Source of the DNA: Paenibacillus caseinilyticus
Lineage (GTDB): Bacteria; Bacillota; Bacilli; Paenibacillales; NBRC-103111
Length of the DNA stretch: 64,000 bases
Direction of reading: 5' to 3'
NCBI RefSeq assembly: GCF_027533645.1
Contig: NZ_JAQAGY010000016.1
Span: forward strand, 62,001-126,000
Part shown: positions 14,588 to 23,794 of the stretch, one piece after another
Position numbering within the stretch: position 1 is the first letter of the stretch
How the letters are laid out: every line of letters starts with the position of its first letter
Notes under the pieces: generated by a model
The model's input: the letters and a program-made list of their open reading frames with translations, nothing else
What the model was told of the DNA's origin: nothing
The model's database searches: none
Made by a program: the position numbers and the translations under genes

Positions 14588-15409
14588 ATGGTACCATGGC
14601 TTGGAGAACTGATCGGCACGATGATTCTGATTACGCTGGGTGCCGGTGTCTGCGCAGGGGTGTCACTGAAGAAGTCGTTCGCGAATAACGGAGGATGGAT
14701 GGTTATTACCATGGGGTGGGGGATGGGGGTAGCCTTCGCCGTGTATGCTGTCGGATCGGTCAGCGGGGCGCATTTGAATCCGGCGGTAACGCTGGCGCTG
14801 GCCGTCAAGGGGGACTTTGACTGGGCGCTCGTGCCGGCTTACCTGCTCGCCCAGATGGCAGGCGCCATGCTGGGGGCGGCAATGGTCTATCTGCAGTACC
14901 TGCCGCACTGGAAAGAGACGGAAGATGCGGGGACGAAGCTCGGTGTATTCGCTACAGGCCCTGCGGTGGATCATCCGTTCTCCAATCTGCTCAGCGAGAT
15001 GATCGGCACATTTATTTTTATCGTAGCGCTCCTGGCTCTCGGGGCCAATAAGTTCACCGAAGGACTGAATCCGCTGCTCGTCGGTTTCCTGGTGGTGAGT
15101 ATCGGGTTGTCGCTGGGCGGAACGACAGGCTACGCGATCAACCCGGCAAGAGACCTCGGGCCGCGTCTTGCGCACTTCCTGCTGCCGATCGCCGGCAAAG
15201 GTCCGTCGAACTGGAGGTATGCCTGGATCCCCGTGGCAGGGCCGCTGCTCGGCGGAATGCTCGGTGCGGTGTTCTACCAGGCGTTCTTCGAAGGAAGCAT
15301 GCCGCCGCTCTTCTGGTATATTGTGGGGGCCTGCCTCCTCGTTCTTCTCGTTACATACCGCATGGGACTGAAGCGCATCGGCCGCATGCCGAATAAGGCC
15401 GCCGCCTAA
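14588..15409 (+). CDS. glpF: Glycerol uptake facilitator (aquaglyceroporin)
   Basis: 273 residues with six membrane helices plus two half-helices. Both pore motifs are present: SGAHLNPAVTLALA (first NPA) and GYAINPARDLGPRLAH (second NPA, with the Asp after NPAR typical of glycerol-conducting members). It allows passive entry of glycerol, trapped by GlpK. ATG at 14588 follows AGAGGAGGATGAG; the upstream in-frame start at 14525 lies inside the leader terminator and is rejected. First gene of glpFK, 69 bp before glpK. Confidence 0.93.
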   Translation: MVPWLGELIGTMILITLGAGVCAGVSLKKSFANNGGWMVITMGWGMGVAFAVYAVGSVSGAHLNPAVTLALAVKGDFDWALVPAYLLAQMAGAMLGAAMVYLQYLPHWKETEDAGTKLGVFATGPAVDHPFSNLLSEMIGTFIFIVALLALGANKFTEGLNPLLVGFLVVSIGLSLGGTTGYAINPARDLGPRLAHFLLPIAGKGPSNWRYAWIPVAGPLLGGMLGAVFYQAFFEGSMPPLFWYIVGACLLVLLVTYRMGLKRIGRMPNKAAA

Positions 15410-15451
15410 CAGGCCCGGCAGACGCTTCTCGCCATCATTCCATATACTTAA

Positions 15452-17089
<1,638 letters not shown>

Positions 17090-17129
17090 GTACCCTTTTC
17101 TCCGGAACAAGACCTTGGGAGGTTTTCGC

Positions 17130-18818
17130 GTGGAACATTTCTTTTCGAGCAAAAGCAGAGGGGATCGATTACGGGAGATGGCATCAGAGCCGCTGGATGT
17201 GCTGGTTGTCGGGGGAGGCATCACCGGATCGGGGATTGCGCTGGATGCCGTATCGCGCGGGATGAAGACCGCCTTGGTGGAGATGCAGGACTTTGCCGCG
17301 GGCACGTCTTCCCGGTCGACCAAGCTGGTGCACGGGGGACTGAGGTACCTGAAGCAGCTGGAGGTGAAGATGGTGGCGGAGGTCGGCAAGGAACGGGCTA
17401 TCGTATATGAGAATGGTCCGCATGTCACTACGCCGGAGTGGATGCTGCTGCCTATGCACAAGGGAGGTACCTTCGGGAAGTTCACCACGTCGATCGCGCT
17501 GCGGATGTACGACTATCTGGCCGGTGTCAAGCGCGGCGAGCGCCGCAAGATGCTGACGGCCCTGGAGACGCTCCGCAAAGAGCCGCTCCTGAAGAACCAG
17601 GGGCTGAGGGGGGGCGGCTATTACGTCGAGTACCGGACCGATGATGCCCGGCTGACGATCGAGGTGCTGAAGGAAGCGGTAAGCCGCGGCGCACAGGCGG
17701 TGAACTATGCCAAGGTGGAGCGGTTCCTGTACGAAGGGGGCCGGGCGGTAGGCGCGCATATCGTCGACGGCGAGAGCGGACAGGGCTATGATGTGTACGC
17801 GAGACGGATCGTCAATGCCGCAGGGCCTTGGGTCGATACGCTGCGGGAGAAAGACGGCTCGAAGAAAGGCAAGACCCTGCAGCTTACGAAGGGCGTACAC
17901 CTGGTGATCGACCAGAAGCGCTTCCCTTTGCAGCAGGCGGTCTACTTCGATACGCCGGACGGCCGTATGGTGTTCGCCATTCCGCGGGACGGCAAGACGT
18001 ATGTGGGAACGACGGATACCGTCTTCCAAGCCGACATTGCCCACCCGCGGATGACTGCAGCGGACCGCACTTATATCATTGAGGCTATCAACTACATGTT
18101 CCCGGGCGTCGGCATTACGGTACGCGATGTGGAATCGAGCTGGGCCGGTGTCCGCCCGCTGATCCACGAAGAGGGCAAGGACCCCTCCGAGATCTCCCGC
18201 AAGGACGAGGTCTGGGAATCCGACTCGGGTCTGATCACGATTGCCGGCGGCAAACTGACAGGCTACCGCAAAATGGCGGAGATGGTCGTCGATCTCGTGG
18301 CGGACCGGTTGTCTGCGGAGGGCCGGGGGAGCTTCGGGACGAGCATTACGAAGCACATGCCGATATCCGGCGGCGCCGTAGGCGGTTCCGCCGGATTCCC
18401 GGGGTTCGTGCAGAGCCAAGCGGAGTTCGGCGCAGGACTTGGCCTGCCGCGGGAGACGGCGTCCGCCTGGGCCCGCATGTACGGCTCCAATGCCGGCCGT
18501 CTCTTCGAGATGGCGAAGGCGCACCGCGCCGAGGCCGAGTCGAGCGGGCTCCCGCTGGACGTGTATGTGCCGCTGCTCTACGCCATGGAGGAAGAGATGG
18601 CCTTGCGGCCTGTCGATTTCTTCATCCGCCGCACGGGCGCCTTGTTCTTCAATATCGGGTGGGTGACGAAGTGGAAGGGGCCGGTCACTGACGTCATGGC
18701 ACGCCGGCTGCAGTGGTCGGCCGATCAGAAGGAGAGGTGTGCTGCGGAACTGGAGAAGCATCTGCACGATGCGGTCATCCCGGAGGATGAGGAGAACCGG
18801 CGGAAGTTTGCGATCTGA
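17130..18818 (+). CDS. glpD: Glycerol-3-phosphate dehydrogenase (FAD, aerobic)
   Basis: 562 residues from a GTG start at 17130 preceded by GGGAGG with 7-base spacing; an earlier in-frame start at 17088 falls in the terminator T-run. FAD motif LVVGGGITGSGIALDA at about 23-38, FAAGTSSRSTKLVHGGLRYL (active-site region), NAAGPWVD, IPRDGKTYVGTTDT, and the C-terminal FFIRRTGALFF segment of GlpD. It oxidises glycerol 3-phosphate to dihydroxyacetone phosphate and passes electrons to menaquinone at the membrane. Transcription is controlled separately from glpFK by a similar GlpP leader. Confidence 0.94.
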   Translation: MEHFFSSKSRGDRLREMASEPLDVLVVGGGITGSGIALDAVSRGMKTALVEMQDFAAGTSSRSTKLVHGGLRYLKQLEVKMVAEVGKERAIVYENGPHVTTPEWMLLPMHKGGTFGKFTTSIALRMYDYLAGVKRGERRKMLTALETLRKEPLLKNQGLRGGGYYVEYRTDDARLTIEVLKEAVSRGAQAVNYAKVERFLYEGGRAVGAHIVDGESGQGYDVYARRIVNAAGPWVDTLREKDGSKKGKTLQLTKGVHLVIDQKRFPLQQAVYFDTPDGRMVFAIPRDGKTYVGTTDTVFQADIAHPRMTAADRTYIIEAINYMFPGVGITVRDVESSWAGVRPLIHEEGKDPSEISRKDEVWESDSGLITIAGGKLTGYRKMAEMVVDLVADRLSAEGRGSFGTSITKHMPISGGAVGGSAGFPGFVQSQAEFGAGLGLPRETASAWARMYGSNAGRLFEMAKAHRAEAESSGLPLDVYVPLLYAMEEEMALRPVDFFIRRTGALFFNIGWVTKWKGPVTDVMARRLQWSADQKERCAAELEKHLHDAVIPEDEENRRKFAI

Positions 18819-18845
18819 ACCTATCCGCCCATCTCCATATTTTAC

Positions 18846-18873
18846 TAAACTTCCCCTGCCCCGTGTCCGATAT
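18846..18873 (+). promoter_or_regulatory. SigD-type (flagellar sigma factor) promoter of the first MCP gene
   Basis: TAAA (18846-18849), 16-base spacer, TCCGATAT (18866-18873). This differs from the Bacillus SigD consensus TAAA-N15/16-GCCGATAT by one base. The gene it precedes encodes a chemotaxis receptor, a classical SigD target. Confidence 0.75.
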
Positions 18874-18938
18874 AGGAAATAGCATCCATATACGGCGGGG
18901 CCGTATAGGACACATTCCTAGAACAAGGGGCAGAGCGT

Positions 18939-20651
18939 ATGAACTTTTTTCGCAATATGAAAGTGCAGCAAAAGCTTCTCTTCTTCATTGCCATGTCCAC
19001 CGTATTTCTGGCGGCGGTCGGATACGGCGGCTATCACTTCATGAGTGCCATGAATCAGACTTCCAAGAATATGTACTACGAAAGACTGCTCACCGTAAAA
19101 TGGATTAATGCCGCCCGGGCGCACTCGCGTGCCATCGAAGCGAACACGTACGAGCTCTTCCAGATCGAGGACCCTGCGAAGCGGCAGGAGCTCATTAACG
19201 AGATTTCGATCCGCGTGGCCGATTACGATCAGGCGATCGAGGATTATACCTCCGTTCCTTTGGATGAATACCAGAAGGAACGGGTAACCAAGCTTAAGGA
19301 AAGCGGGGCAGCTTACCGTGCCGAGCGGGCGCTGACCATCGAGATGACGCTCAAGGGCCAAGGCCAAGCGGCGTTCGCCCAATTCCAGGGCAAGGCCAGC
19401 CAGTCCTTGGAGGAAATGAACAAGCTCTTGATCGATCTGGCGGATTACAACGCGCACGCGGCGGAACTTCTGCTTGCCGAGCAGCAAGCCGGCTTCCACC
19501 GTGCAGTCCTTATCAATGCGATCCTGATTGCTTGCGCGGCGCTCCTCTCGGCCGGTCTCGGTCTCTATATCACGCGTTCGATCGTCCGTCCGGCCCGGGA
19601 ACTGCAGAAGCTGACGGCTCAAGCTGCTGCAGGAGACCTCCTGGTACGGTCGGGCTATGAATCGAAGGACGAGCTGGGTCTGCTGGCTGCTTCCTTCAAT
19701 GCGATGCTGGAGGATACGCGCCAGGTGATCCGCCAGGTGCATCTGACCTCCGAGCAGGTAGCGGCTTCTTCCCAGGAGCTGATGGCCAGTGCGGAGCAGA
19801 CGGGCAAAGCAAGCGAATCCATTACCCTCTCCTCCCAGGAAGTCGCCGAAGGAGCGGCACATCAGACGCGGCAGGTGGGAGAAGGGCTCGATATTGCAAG
19901 CCGGATGGCGGATAGTTCGGCTCAAGTGTCGGCACAGACGCAGGAAGCGGCGGGAACGGCTGCCCAGACAGCGGATGCGGCACGGGCAGGCGGCCTGAGC
20001 GTACGGGGAGCCGCCGCGCGCATGGAAGATATACACCGGACGGTGGAAGGACTGGCTGGCGTCATGCGGAAGCTTGGCGAGCAGTCGCATCAAATCAGCG
20101 GGATCGTCGGCCTCATGACCGATATCGCGAGCCAGACGAATCTCCTGGCGCTCAACGCTTCCATTGAAGCGGCCCGTGCCGGTGAGCACGGCCAGGGCTT
20201 CGCGGTTGTGGCGAGCGAGGTGCGCAAGCTTGCTGATCAATCGATTCAGGCGGCGCAGCAGGTCCATCTTCTCGTATCGGGCATTCAGGAGCAGACCCAG
20301 GCTGCCGTTCATTCGACGGAGCAGACCACGGACCAAGTGCAAGAAGGAATAGGCAGTATGGAGGAGGCCGGGCGGTCGTTTCGGGACATTGAAGGAGCGG
20401 TTGGAGAGCTGGTGCAGCGCATTGACGGGGTATCCGCGGGTGTACGTGCGATGGCGGAAGGTACCCAGAATATGACGGGGACGATCCGGGAGATTCTGAA
20501 GATCGCGGAAGAGGCCTCCGCCGGGACCCAGCATGTCTCCGCGGCGACGGAGGAGCAGCTTGCGACGATGGAGGAAATGTCGGCCTCATCGCAGCATTTG
20601 GCTCATATGGCGCTGGAACTGCAGACGATCATCAGCCGGTTCAAAGTATAG
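18939..20651 (+). CDS. Methyl-accepting chemotaxis protein with a four-helix-bundle-like sensor
   Basis: 570 residues. First membrane helix at about 12-32, an all-helical extracellular region of about 150 residues (33-188) with the sequence character of 4HB_MCP sensors, second membrane helix at 189-211, HAMP at about 212-265 ([19 protein letters not shown]), and a long coiled-coil signalling domain with the hairpin tip [19 protein letters not shown] and [16 protein letters not shown]. It should signal to CheA/CheW; the ligand is unknown. AAGGGGCAG precedes the ATG. A SigD-type promoter is 66 bases upstream and a hairpin (AGACCG/CGGTCT, 20670-20697) lies after the stop. Confidence 0.9.
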   Translation: MNFFRNMKVQQKLLFFIAMSTVFLAAVGYGGYHFMSAMNQTSKNMYYERLLTVKWINAARAHSRAIEANTYELFQIEDPAKRQELINEISIRVADYDQAIEDYTSVPLDEYQKERVTKLKESGAAYRAERALTIEMTLKGQGQAAFAQFQGKASQSLEEMNKLLIDLADYNAHAAELLLAEQQAGFHRAVLINAILIACAALLSAGLGLYITRSIVRPARELQKLTAQAAAGDLLVRSGYESKDELGLLAASFNAMLEDTRQVIRQVHLTSEQVAASSQELMASAEQTGKASESITLSSQEVAEGAAHQTRQVGEGLDIASRMADSSAQVSAQTQEAAGTAAQTADAARAGGLSVRGAAARMEDIHRTVEGLAGVMRKLGEQSHQISGIVGLMTDIASQTNLLALNASIEAARAGEHGQGFAVVASEVRKLADQSIQAAQQVHLLVSGIQEQTQAAVHSTEQTTDQVQEGIGSMEEAGRSFRDIEGAVGELVQRIDGVSAGVRAMAEGTQNMTGTIREILKIAEEASAGTQHVSAATEEQLATMEEMSASSQHLAHMALELQTIISRFKV

Positions 20652-20739
20652 AGAACAGTAGGATAAAGGAGACCGTTTCCTGGTGGGGAGGCGGTCTCTT
20701 GCGTCGTTTAACATTTTTTCATTTTTCTCCCGGTTGCGC

Positions 20740-20768
20740 TTGCATTCCCTTTTGGGCTGTGGTAAGAT
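20740..20768 (+). promoter_or_regulatory. Promoter of the cold-shock gene with a long leader
   Basis: TTGCAT (20740-20745), 17-bp spacer, TAAGAT (20763-20768). It leaves an AT-rich untranslated leader of about 140 nt, typical for csp mRNAs whose leader folds in a temperature-dependent way. Confidence 0.65.
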
Positions 20769-20915
20769 GTAAACATATCATATATTTGTAACCTGGATTC
20801 ACATATTATAAAGGGTTATCATTTGTAAGATGGAACCTTTTGTAATGTGTGAATTTTTTATTTCAAATGAAGTAAAAACAACATGTTACAAATAAAACTT
20901 TGGAGGTTTTCTCAC

Positions 20916-21116
20916 ATGCAAACAGGTACAGTGAAATGGTTCAACGCAGAAAAAGGTTTCGGTTTTATCGAAGTTGAAGGCGGAAGCGACGTATTCGTAC
21001 ACTTCTCCGCAATCCAAGGCGACGGTTTCAAAACCCTCGACGAAGGCCAACGCGTTGAGTTCAACGTAGTTCAAGGCAACCGTGGTCCACAAGCTGAGAA
21101 CGTTGTAAAACTGTAA
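20916..21116 (+). CDS. Cold-shock protein (CspA family)
   Basis: 66 residues, a complete single cold-shock domain. [14 protein letters not shown] contains RNP1 (KGFGFI) and VFVHFSAI contains RNP2 (VFVHF). The OB-fold binds single-stranded RNA and DNA and acts as an RNA chaperone. ATG at 20916 is preceded by TTTGGAGG. A very strong terminator follows directly, and a YdjO-type cold-inducible protein is encoded next. The GC content of this gene is lower than that of its neighbours, which is usual for csp genes. Confidence 0.95.
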   Translation: MQTGTVKWFNAEKGFGFIEVEGGSDVFVHFSAIQGDGFKTLDEGQRVEFNVVQGNRGPQAENVVKL

Positions 21117-21134
21117 TACCCCAAGCGTAATAAT

Positions 21135-21171
21135 AAAAACTGCCCTTAACCGGTGTTAGGGGCAGTTTTTT
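21135..21171 (+). terminator. Terminator of the cold-shock gene
   Basis: AAAAACTGCCC-TTAAC pairs with GTTAG-GGGCAGTTTTT around CGGT, ending in six T. Confidence 0.9.
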
Positions 21172-21261
21172 ATGGTCAAATAAAGGGGGTACGGCCTATT
21201 CTTGTGCGGCAAGAAGACGGCTGTGCCTTTTTCCTGAGGGAAGAGGAAAAGGAGGATAATC

Positions 21262-21489
21262 ATGTATTTTCGAAGAAAACCTGCTCCCGCAGCCCCGCTC
21301 GAGAACACGGCGGTTTGGTCCTGCGAGCAGGAAGGCTGCCGAAGCTGGATGCGGGACCATTATGCGATGGAGCACGTGCCGGCTTGCCCGCTGTGCAATG
21401 TCCCTATGGTTCGAAGCATGAAGATGGTCCCGCAGCTGATCGTACCCGAGCGCGAAACAAAGGCGAAGAAAAGCGCCGCGATGTCCTGA
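21262..21489 (+). CDS. YdjO-family cold-inducible small protein
   Basis: 75 residues. The family pattern is visible: WSCEQEGCRSWMRDHY, then P.CPLCNVPMVRSMKMVPQL, i.e. two cysteine pairs (C-x4-C and C-x2-C) that can form a zinc-binding treble-clef-like structure. In Bacillus subtilis ydjO is described as cold-inducible; the role is unknown. Position right after a csp gene supports a role in cold adaptation. AGGAGG lies 6 bases before the ATG. It has its own terminator at 21522-21571. Confidence 0.8.
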   Translation: MYFRRKPAPAAPLENTAVWSCEQEGCRSWMRDHYAMEHVPACPLCNVPMVRSMKMVPQLIVPERETKAKKSAAMS

Positions 21490-21521
21490 CGCTCCCGTCT
21501 GTTCCTACAGCATGACCCGGT

Positions 21522-21571
21522 AAGCGGTATGCCCTGCTCTCCCTTTGGAGATAGAGGCCTACCGCTTTTTT
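21522..21571 (+). terminator. Terminator after the YdjO-type gene
   Basis: AAGCGGTA (21522-21529) pairs with TACCGCTT (21560-21567) across a 30-base loop that itself can fold, followed by a T-run to 21571. Confidence 0.75.
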
Positions 21572-21768
21572 GCGCTGCTTTGCTTTATACTACGGAAGGG
21601 AAGATGCGCGTGGAAGCCGATAGATCGCCTGGCAAACAGACACACGGCGTCCGATGCTGCTTGGTGTGGGGCTGACAATCAAGCTTTCTCTTCCGGCATC
21701 GGATCGGCGGATATTCCTTCTGACCAACCCGTCAGGAAGCGAAGGGAATTTGCCCCATTTCAAAGCCA

Positions 21769-21828
21769 GTGTACAGGGCGGAACTGTACACCAAAGAACG
21801 CCGGGGCTCGTGCCCCCGCGTTCTTTGG
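21769..21828. repeat. Two adjacent perfect hairpins without T-runs
   Basis: GTGTACAG (21769-21776) / CTGTACAC (21784-21791), immediately followed by CCAAAGAACGC (21791-21801) / GCGTTCTTTGG (21818-21828) with an inner GGGG/CCCC. The second stem has 15 pairs and one C-C mismatch. Neither strand shows a terminator U-tract. Confidence 0.6.
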
Positions 21829-21894
21829 ATAGGGTAATGTGTATTCCCGGCCGATGCGGTAATACATAGTTAAGGTAACGATGGTGAATCTTCG

Positions 21895-22152
21895 TTAAGC
21901 CCTGTTGCGTCCCATGGAGCGCAGAATCAGGCTCACGATGAAGACGAGCGCGATGGAACCGATCAACGCAGGGACGATGAAGAAGCCGCCCACTGCCGGA
22001 CCCCAGTCGCCCAAGAGCAGTCCACCGAGCCAAGCACCTACAAAACCTGCGATGATGTTACCGATGATACCGCCGGGAAGGTCTTTTCCCATAATCATGC
22101 CAGCCAACCAACCGATGATACCGCCGATAATCAAGGACCATAAGAAACCCAT
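21895..22152 (-). CDS. GlsB/YeaQ/YmgE family stress-response membrane protein
   Basis: 85 residues, the standard size of this family (transglycosylase-associated protein family). Glycine-zipper membrane segments are obvious: LIIGGIIGWLAGMIMG, then IIGNIIAGFVGAWLGGLLLG and a last hydrophobic segment ending in RSMGRNRA. Biochemical role is unknown; members are often induced by envelope or general stress. ATG at 22152 follows AAAAAGGAGG with 9-base spacing; a longer frame to 22269 has no such site. Confidence 0.9.
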   Translation of the reverse strand: MGFLWSLIIGGIIGWLAGMIMGKDLPGGIIGNIIAGFVGAWLGGLLLGDWGPAVGGFFIVPALIGSIALVFIVSLILRSMGRNRA

Positions 22153-22230
22153 TTGAACTGCCTCCTTTTTTTGTTGAATTGCTGAGATGCTTACTATTAA
22201 CCTATCAACTCTGGATAGAATCACGCCGAT

Positions 22231-22264
22231 AAAAGAAGCAGCTCCTCCGCACGGAAGAGCTGCT
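22231..22264 (-). terminator. Terminator of the MDR reductase gene
   Basis: On the minus strand AGCAGCTCTTCCG pairs with CGGAGGAGCTGCT, followed by TCTTTT. Confidence 0.8.
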
Positions 22265-22312
22265 GCCAAAGGCTTGGTAGAACATGGGGAAGGAGGTTTT
22301 GCAGAACAACGT

Positions 22313-23320
22313 TCAATCCGATACTTTCACAAGCTGCTTGCCCAGATTGTCACCGGAGAACAGGCCAAGGAAAGCGGCCGGTACGTTCTCGAATCCCACG
22401 ATGATATTCTCGGCATACTTCAGCCTGCCTTCCTTCAGCCACCCGGCAAGAGCTTTGATACCTTCCGGGAAACGGGAAGCATAGTCCGTTACAATAAAAC
22501 CCTTCATCAGCGCACTGCTGATCAGCAGCGCCGTCTGCATCCGCGGGCCGACATCCGGCTGCTCGAGATTGTAGAGGGAGATTTGACCGCATAACGGAAC
22601 CCGGGCTCCGTGGTTCAGCAGAGACAACACCGCGTCGGACACGGAGCCGCCGACATTATCGAAGTAGACATCGACGCCTTGGGGGCAGGCTTCTTCCAAG
22701 GCAGCACGAAGATCCGGCTGCGTTCTGTAGTTGAGCGCGGCGTCGAAGCCAAGCTCCTCCACCAGATAGCGGTTCTTCTCATCGGAGCCTGCGATGCCTA
22801 TCACCCGTGCGCCGTGCAGCTTGGCGATCTGGCCGACGATCATGCCGACCGCACCGGCGGCCCCGGAGACGACGACTGTCTCACCGCTCTTCGGCCTGCC
22901 GATATCGAGCAGGCCGAAGTAGGCCGTAAGACCTGGCATGCCCAAGATGCCGAGAGCGGTGGTGACCGGCGCGAGGGAAGGATCCAGCTTGTTCACCTGG
23001 CTGGGCTTCACGACTCCATAACGCTGCCAGCCCAGGTTTCCCAGCACGAGATCTCCTTCTTGGAGTTCCGTCGTACGTGAGGATTCGACCCTGGCTACGA
23101 TCCCGCCAGAGATCATTTCTCCCACAGCGAAGGGAGGGATATAGGACTTTCTACCGCTCATGCGGCCCCGCATATAAGGATCGACGGAGAGGTATAGCGT
23201 GCGGATCAAAGCTTCACCATCTCCAGGTACAGGCAGGGACGATTCCCGGTAGAGGAAATGTTTTTCGGAAGGCATCCCTTCCGGACGGCTGGCGAGCAGG
23301 ATTTGCTGGTTAACAGGCAT
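22313..23320 (-). CDS. NADP-dependent oxidoreductase, zinc-free MDR superfamily (YfmJ-like)
   Basis: 335 residues. Medium-chain reductase of the leukotriene B4 12-hydroxydehydrogenase / prostaglandin reductase group: LYLSVDPYMRGRMSG, GNLGWQRYGVV, LGMPGLTAYFGLLDIG, the Rossmann loop VSGAAGAVGMIVGQIAKLHGARVIGIAGS, and FDNVGG. No zinc-ligand cysteines. Members reduce carbon-carbon double bonds of enones and alkenals with NADPH, so detoxification of reactive carbonyls is likely; the actual substrate is unknown. AAAGGAGG precedes the ATG. Monocistronic with its own terminator. Confidence 0.88.
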   Translation of the reverse strand: MPVNQQILLASRPEGMPSEKHFLYRESSLPVPGDGEALIRTLYLSVDPYMRGRMSGRKSYIPPFAVGEMISGGIVARVESSRTTELQEGDLVLGNLGWQRYGVVKPSQVNKLDPSLAPVTTALGILGMPGLTAYFGLLDIGRPKSGETVVVSGAAGAVGMIVGQIAKLHGARVIGIAGSDEKNRYLVEELGFDAALNYRTQPDLRAALEEACPQGVDVYFDNVGGSVSDAVLSLLNHGARVPLCGQISLYNLEQPDVGPRMQTALLISSALMKGFIVTDYASRFPEGIKALAGWLKEGRLKYAENIIVGFENVPAAFLGLFSGDNLGKQLVKVSD

Positions 23321-23553
23321 GATAGAAGTCCTCCTTTATAGATGACCATTAGGATAAGGGGGGAGATGACAATAAGGTAGCTCCAAGCCATTGGGGCTAT
23401 GAACAAACAAGCTTTCGTTAGCTGCTCGTGAATCCATTGTACTGTAAGTAGGGAAGGGTTTCCAATAGAGGAAGAGTGAGGGATTATCGCAATATTTTCG
23501 ACATAAAATGATTTTTATGAGGTATATGTACCTATGAATGGCATGGTTTACTA

Positions 23554-23582
23554 TAGACAATTGGGCCCAAAAAGAATATGAT
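23554..23582 (+). promoter_or_regulatory. SigA-type promoter before the riboswitch
   Basis: -35 TAGACA (23554-23559), exactly 17 bp, -10 TATGAT (23577-23582). Transcription would start about 20 bases before the riboswitch aptamer. Confidence 0.7.
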
Positions 23583-23607
23583 AGATTTGTAGTTATCATA
23601 TTCAAGT

Positions 23608-23697
23608 GAAAAGGGCAAAACGCAGGAAACTGCGTGACGCAAAGCCACAGGGCCTGAACCATAGGAGACATCTCCATATGGAAGGCAGCCGGTTGCC
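23608..23697 (+). ncRNA. Cyclic di-GMP-I (GEMM-I) riboswitch aptamer
   Basis: The sequence follows the GEMM-I consensus step by step: AAAGGGCAAA, a stem CGCAG-GAAA-CTGCG with a GNRA tetraloop (23621-23634), the invariant GACGCAAAGCC (23636-23646), a GGCCT-GAACC tetraloop-receptor side, a second hairpin AGGAGAcatcTCC, then GGAAGGCAGCC-GGTTGCC (23680-23697). It can be laid base by base beside the Vibrio cholerae Vc2 aptamer. Downstream are two mutually exclusive hairpins: 23698-23732 (antiterminator-like) and 23724-23748 (terminator). It controls the secreted repeat protein that starts at 23795. Whether the ligand turns it on or off is not decided from sequence. Confidence 0.95.
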
Positions 23698-23723
23698 ACA
23701 AGGAATCATAGCTCATTGCCTAT

Positions 23724-23748
23724 GAACCTTGTCCAAGGTTCTTTTTTT
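23724..23748 (+). terminator. Expression-platform terminator of the cyclic di-GMP riboswitch
   Basis: GAACCTT (23724-23730) pairs with AAGGTTC (23735-23741), then seven T. The competing pairing is ACAAGG-AA-TCATAG (23698-23711) with CTATGA-A-CCTTGT (23720-23732), which removes the 5' arm of the terminator. Confidence 0.88.
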
Positions 23749-23794
23749 ATTGGACCTATGCCCCTCACACACCAAGAAAGGTAGGACTAAACTC

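Larger units (their letters stand above)
21490..21894. other. Intergenic region between convergent ydjO-like and glsB-like genes
   Basis: Contains the ydjO-type terminator and two adjacent hairpins (21769-21828). Short open frames here lack ribosome binding sites and homology-like patterns, so no gene is called. Confidence 0.5.
23321..23794. other. Leader and promoter region of the giant secreted protein
   Basis: The stretch carries the upstream sequence of the reductase gene, the promoter at 23554-23582, the cyclic di-GMP riboswitch and its terminator. No additional gene is supported. Confidence 0.7.

Noticed and set aside
21545..21869. Short open frames between the ydjO-type and glsB-type genes
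   Set aside because: No ribosome binding site, no recognisable composition, and they run through a terminator and two hairpins.
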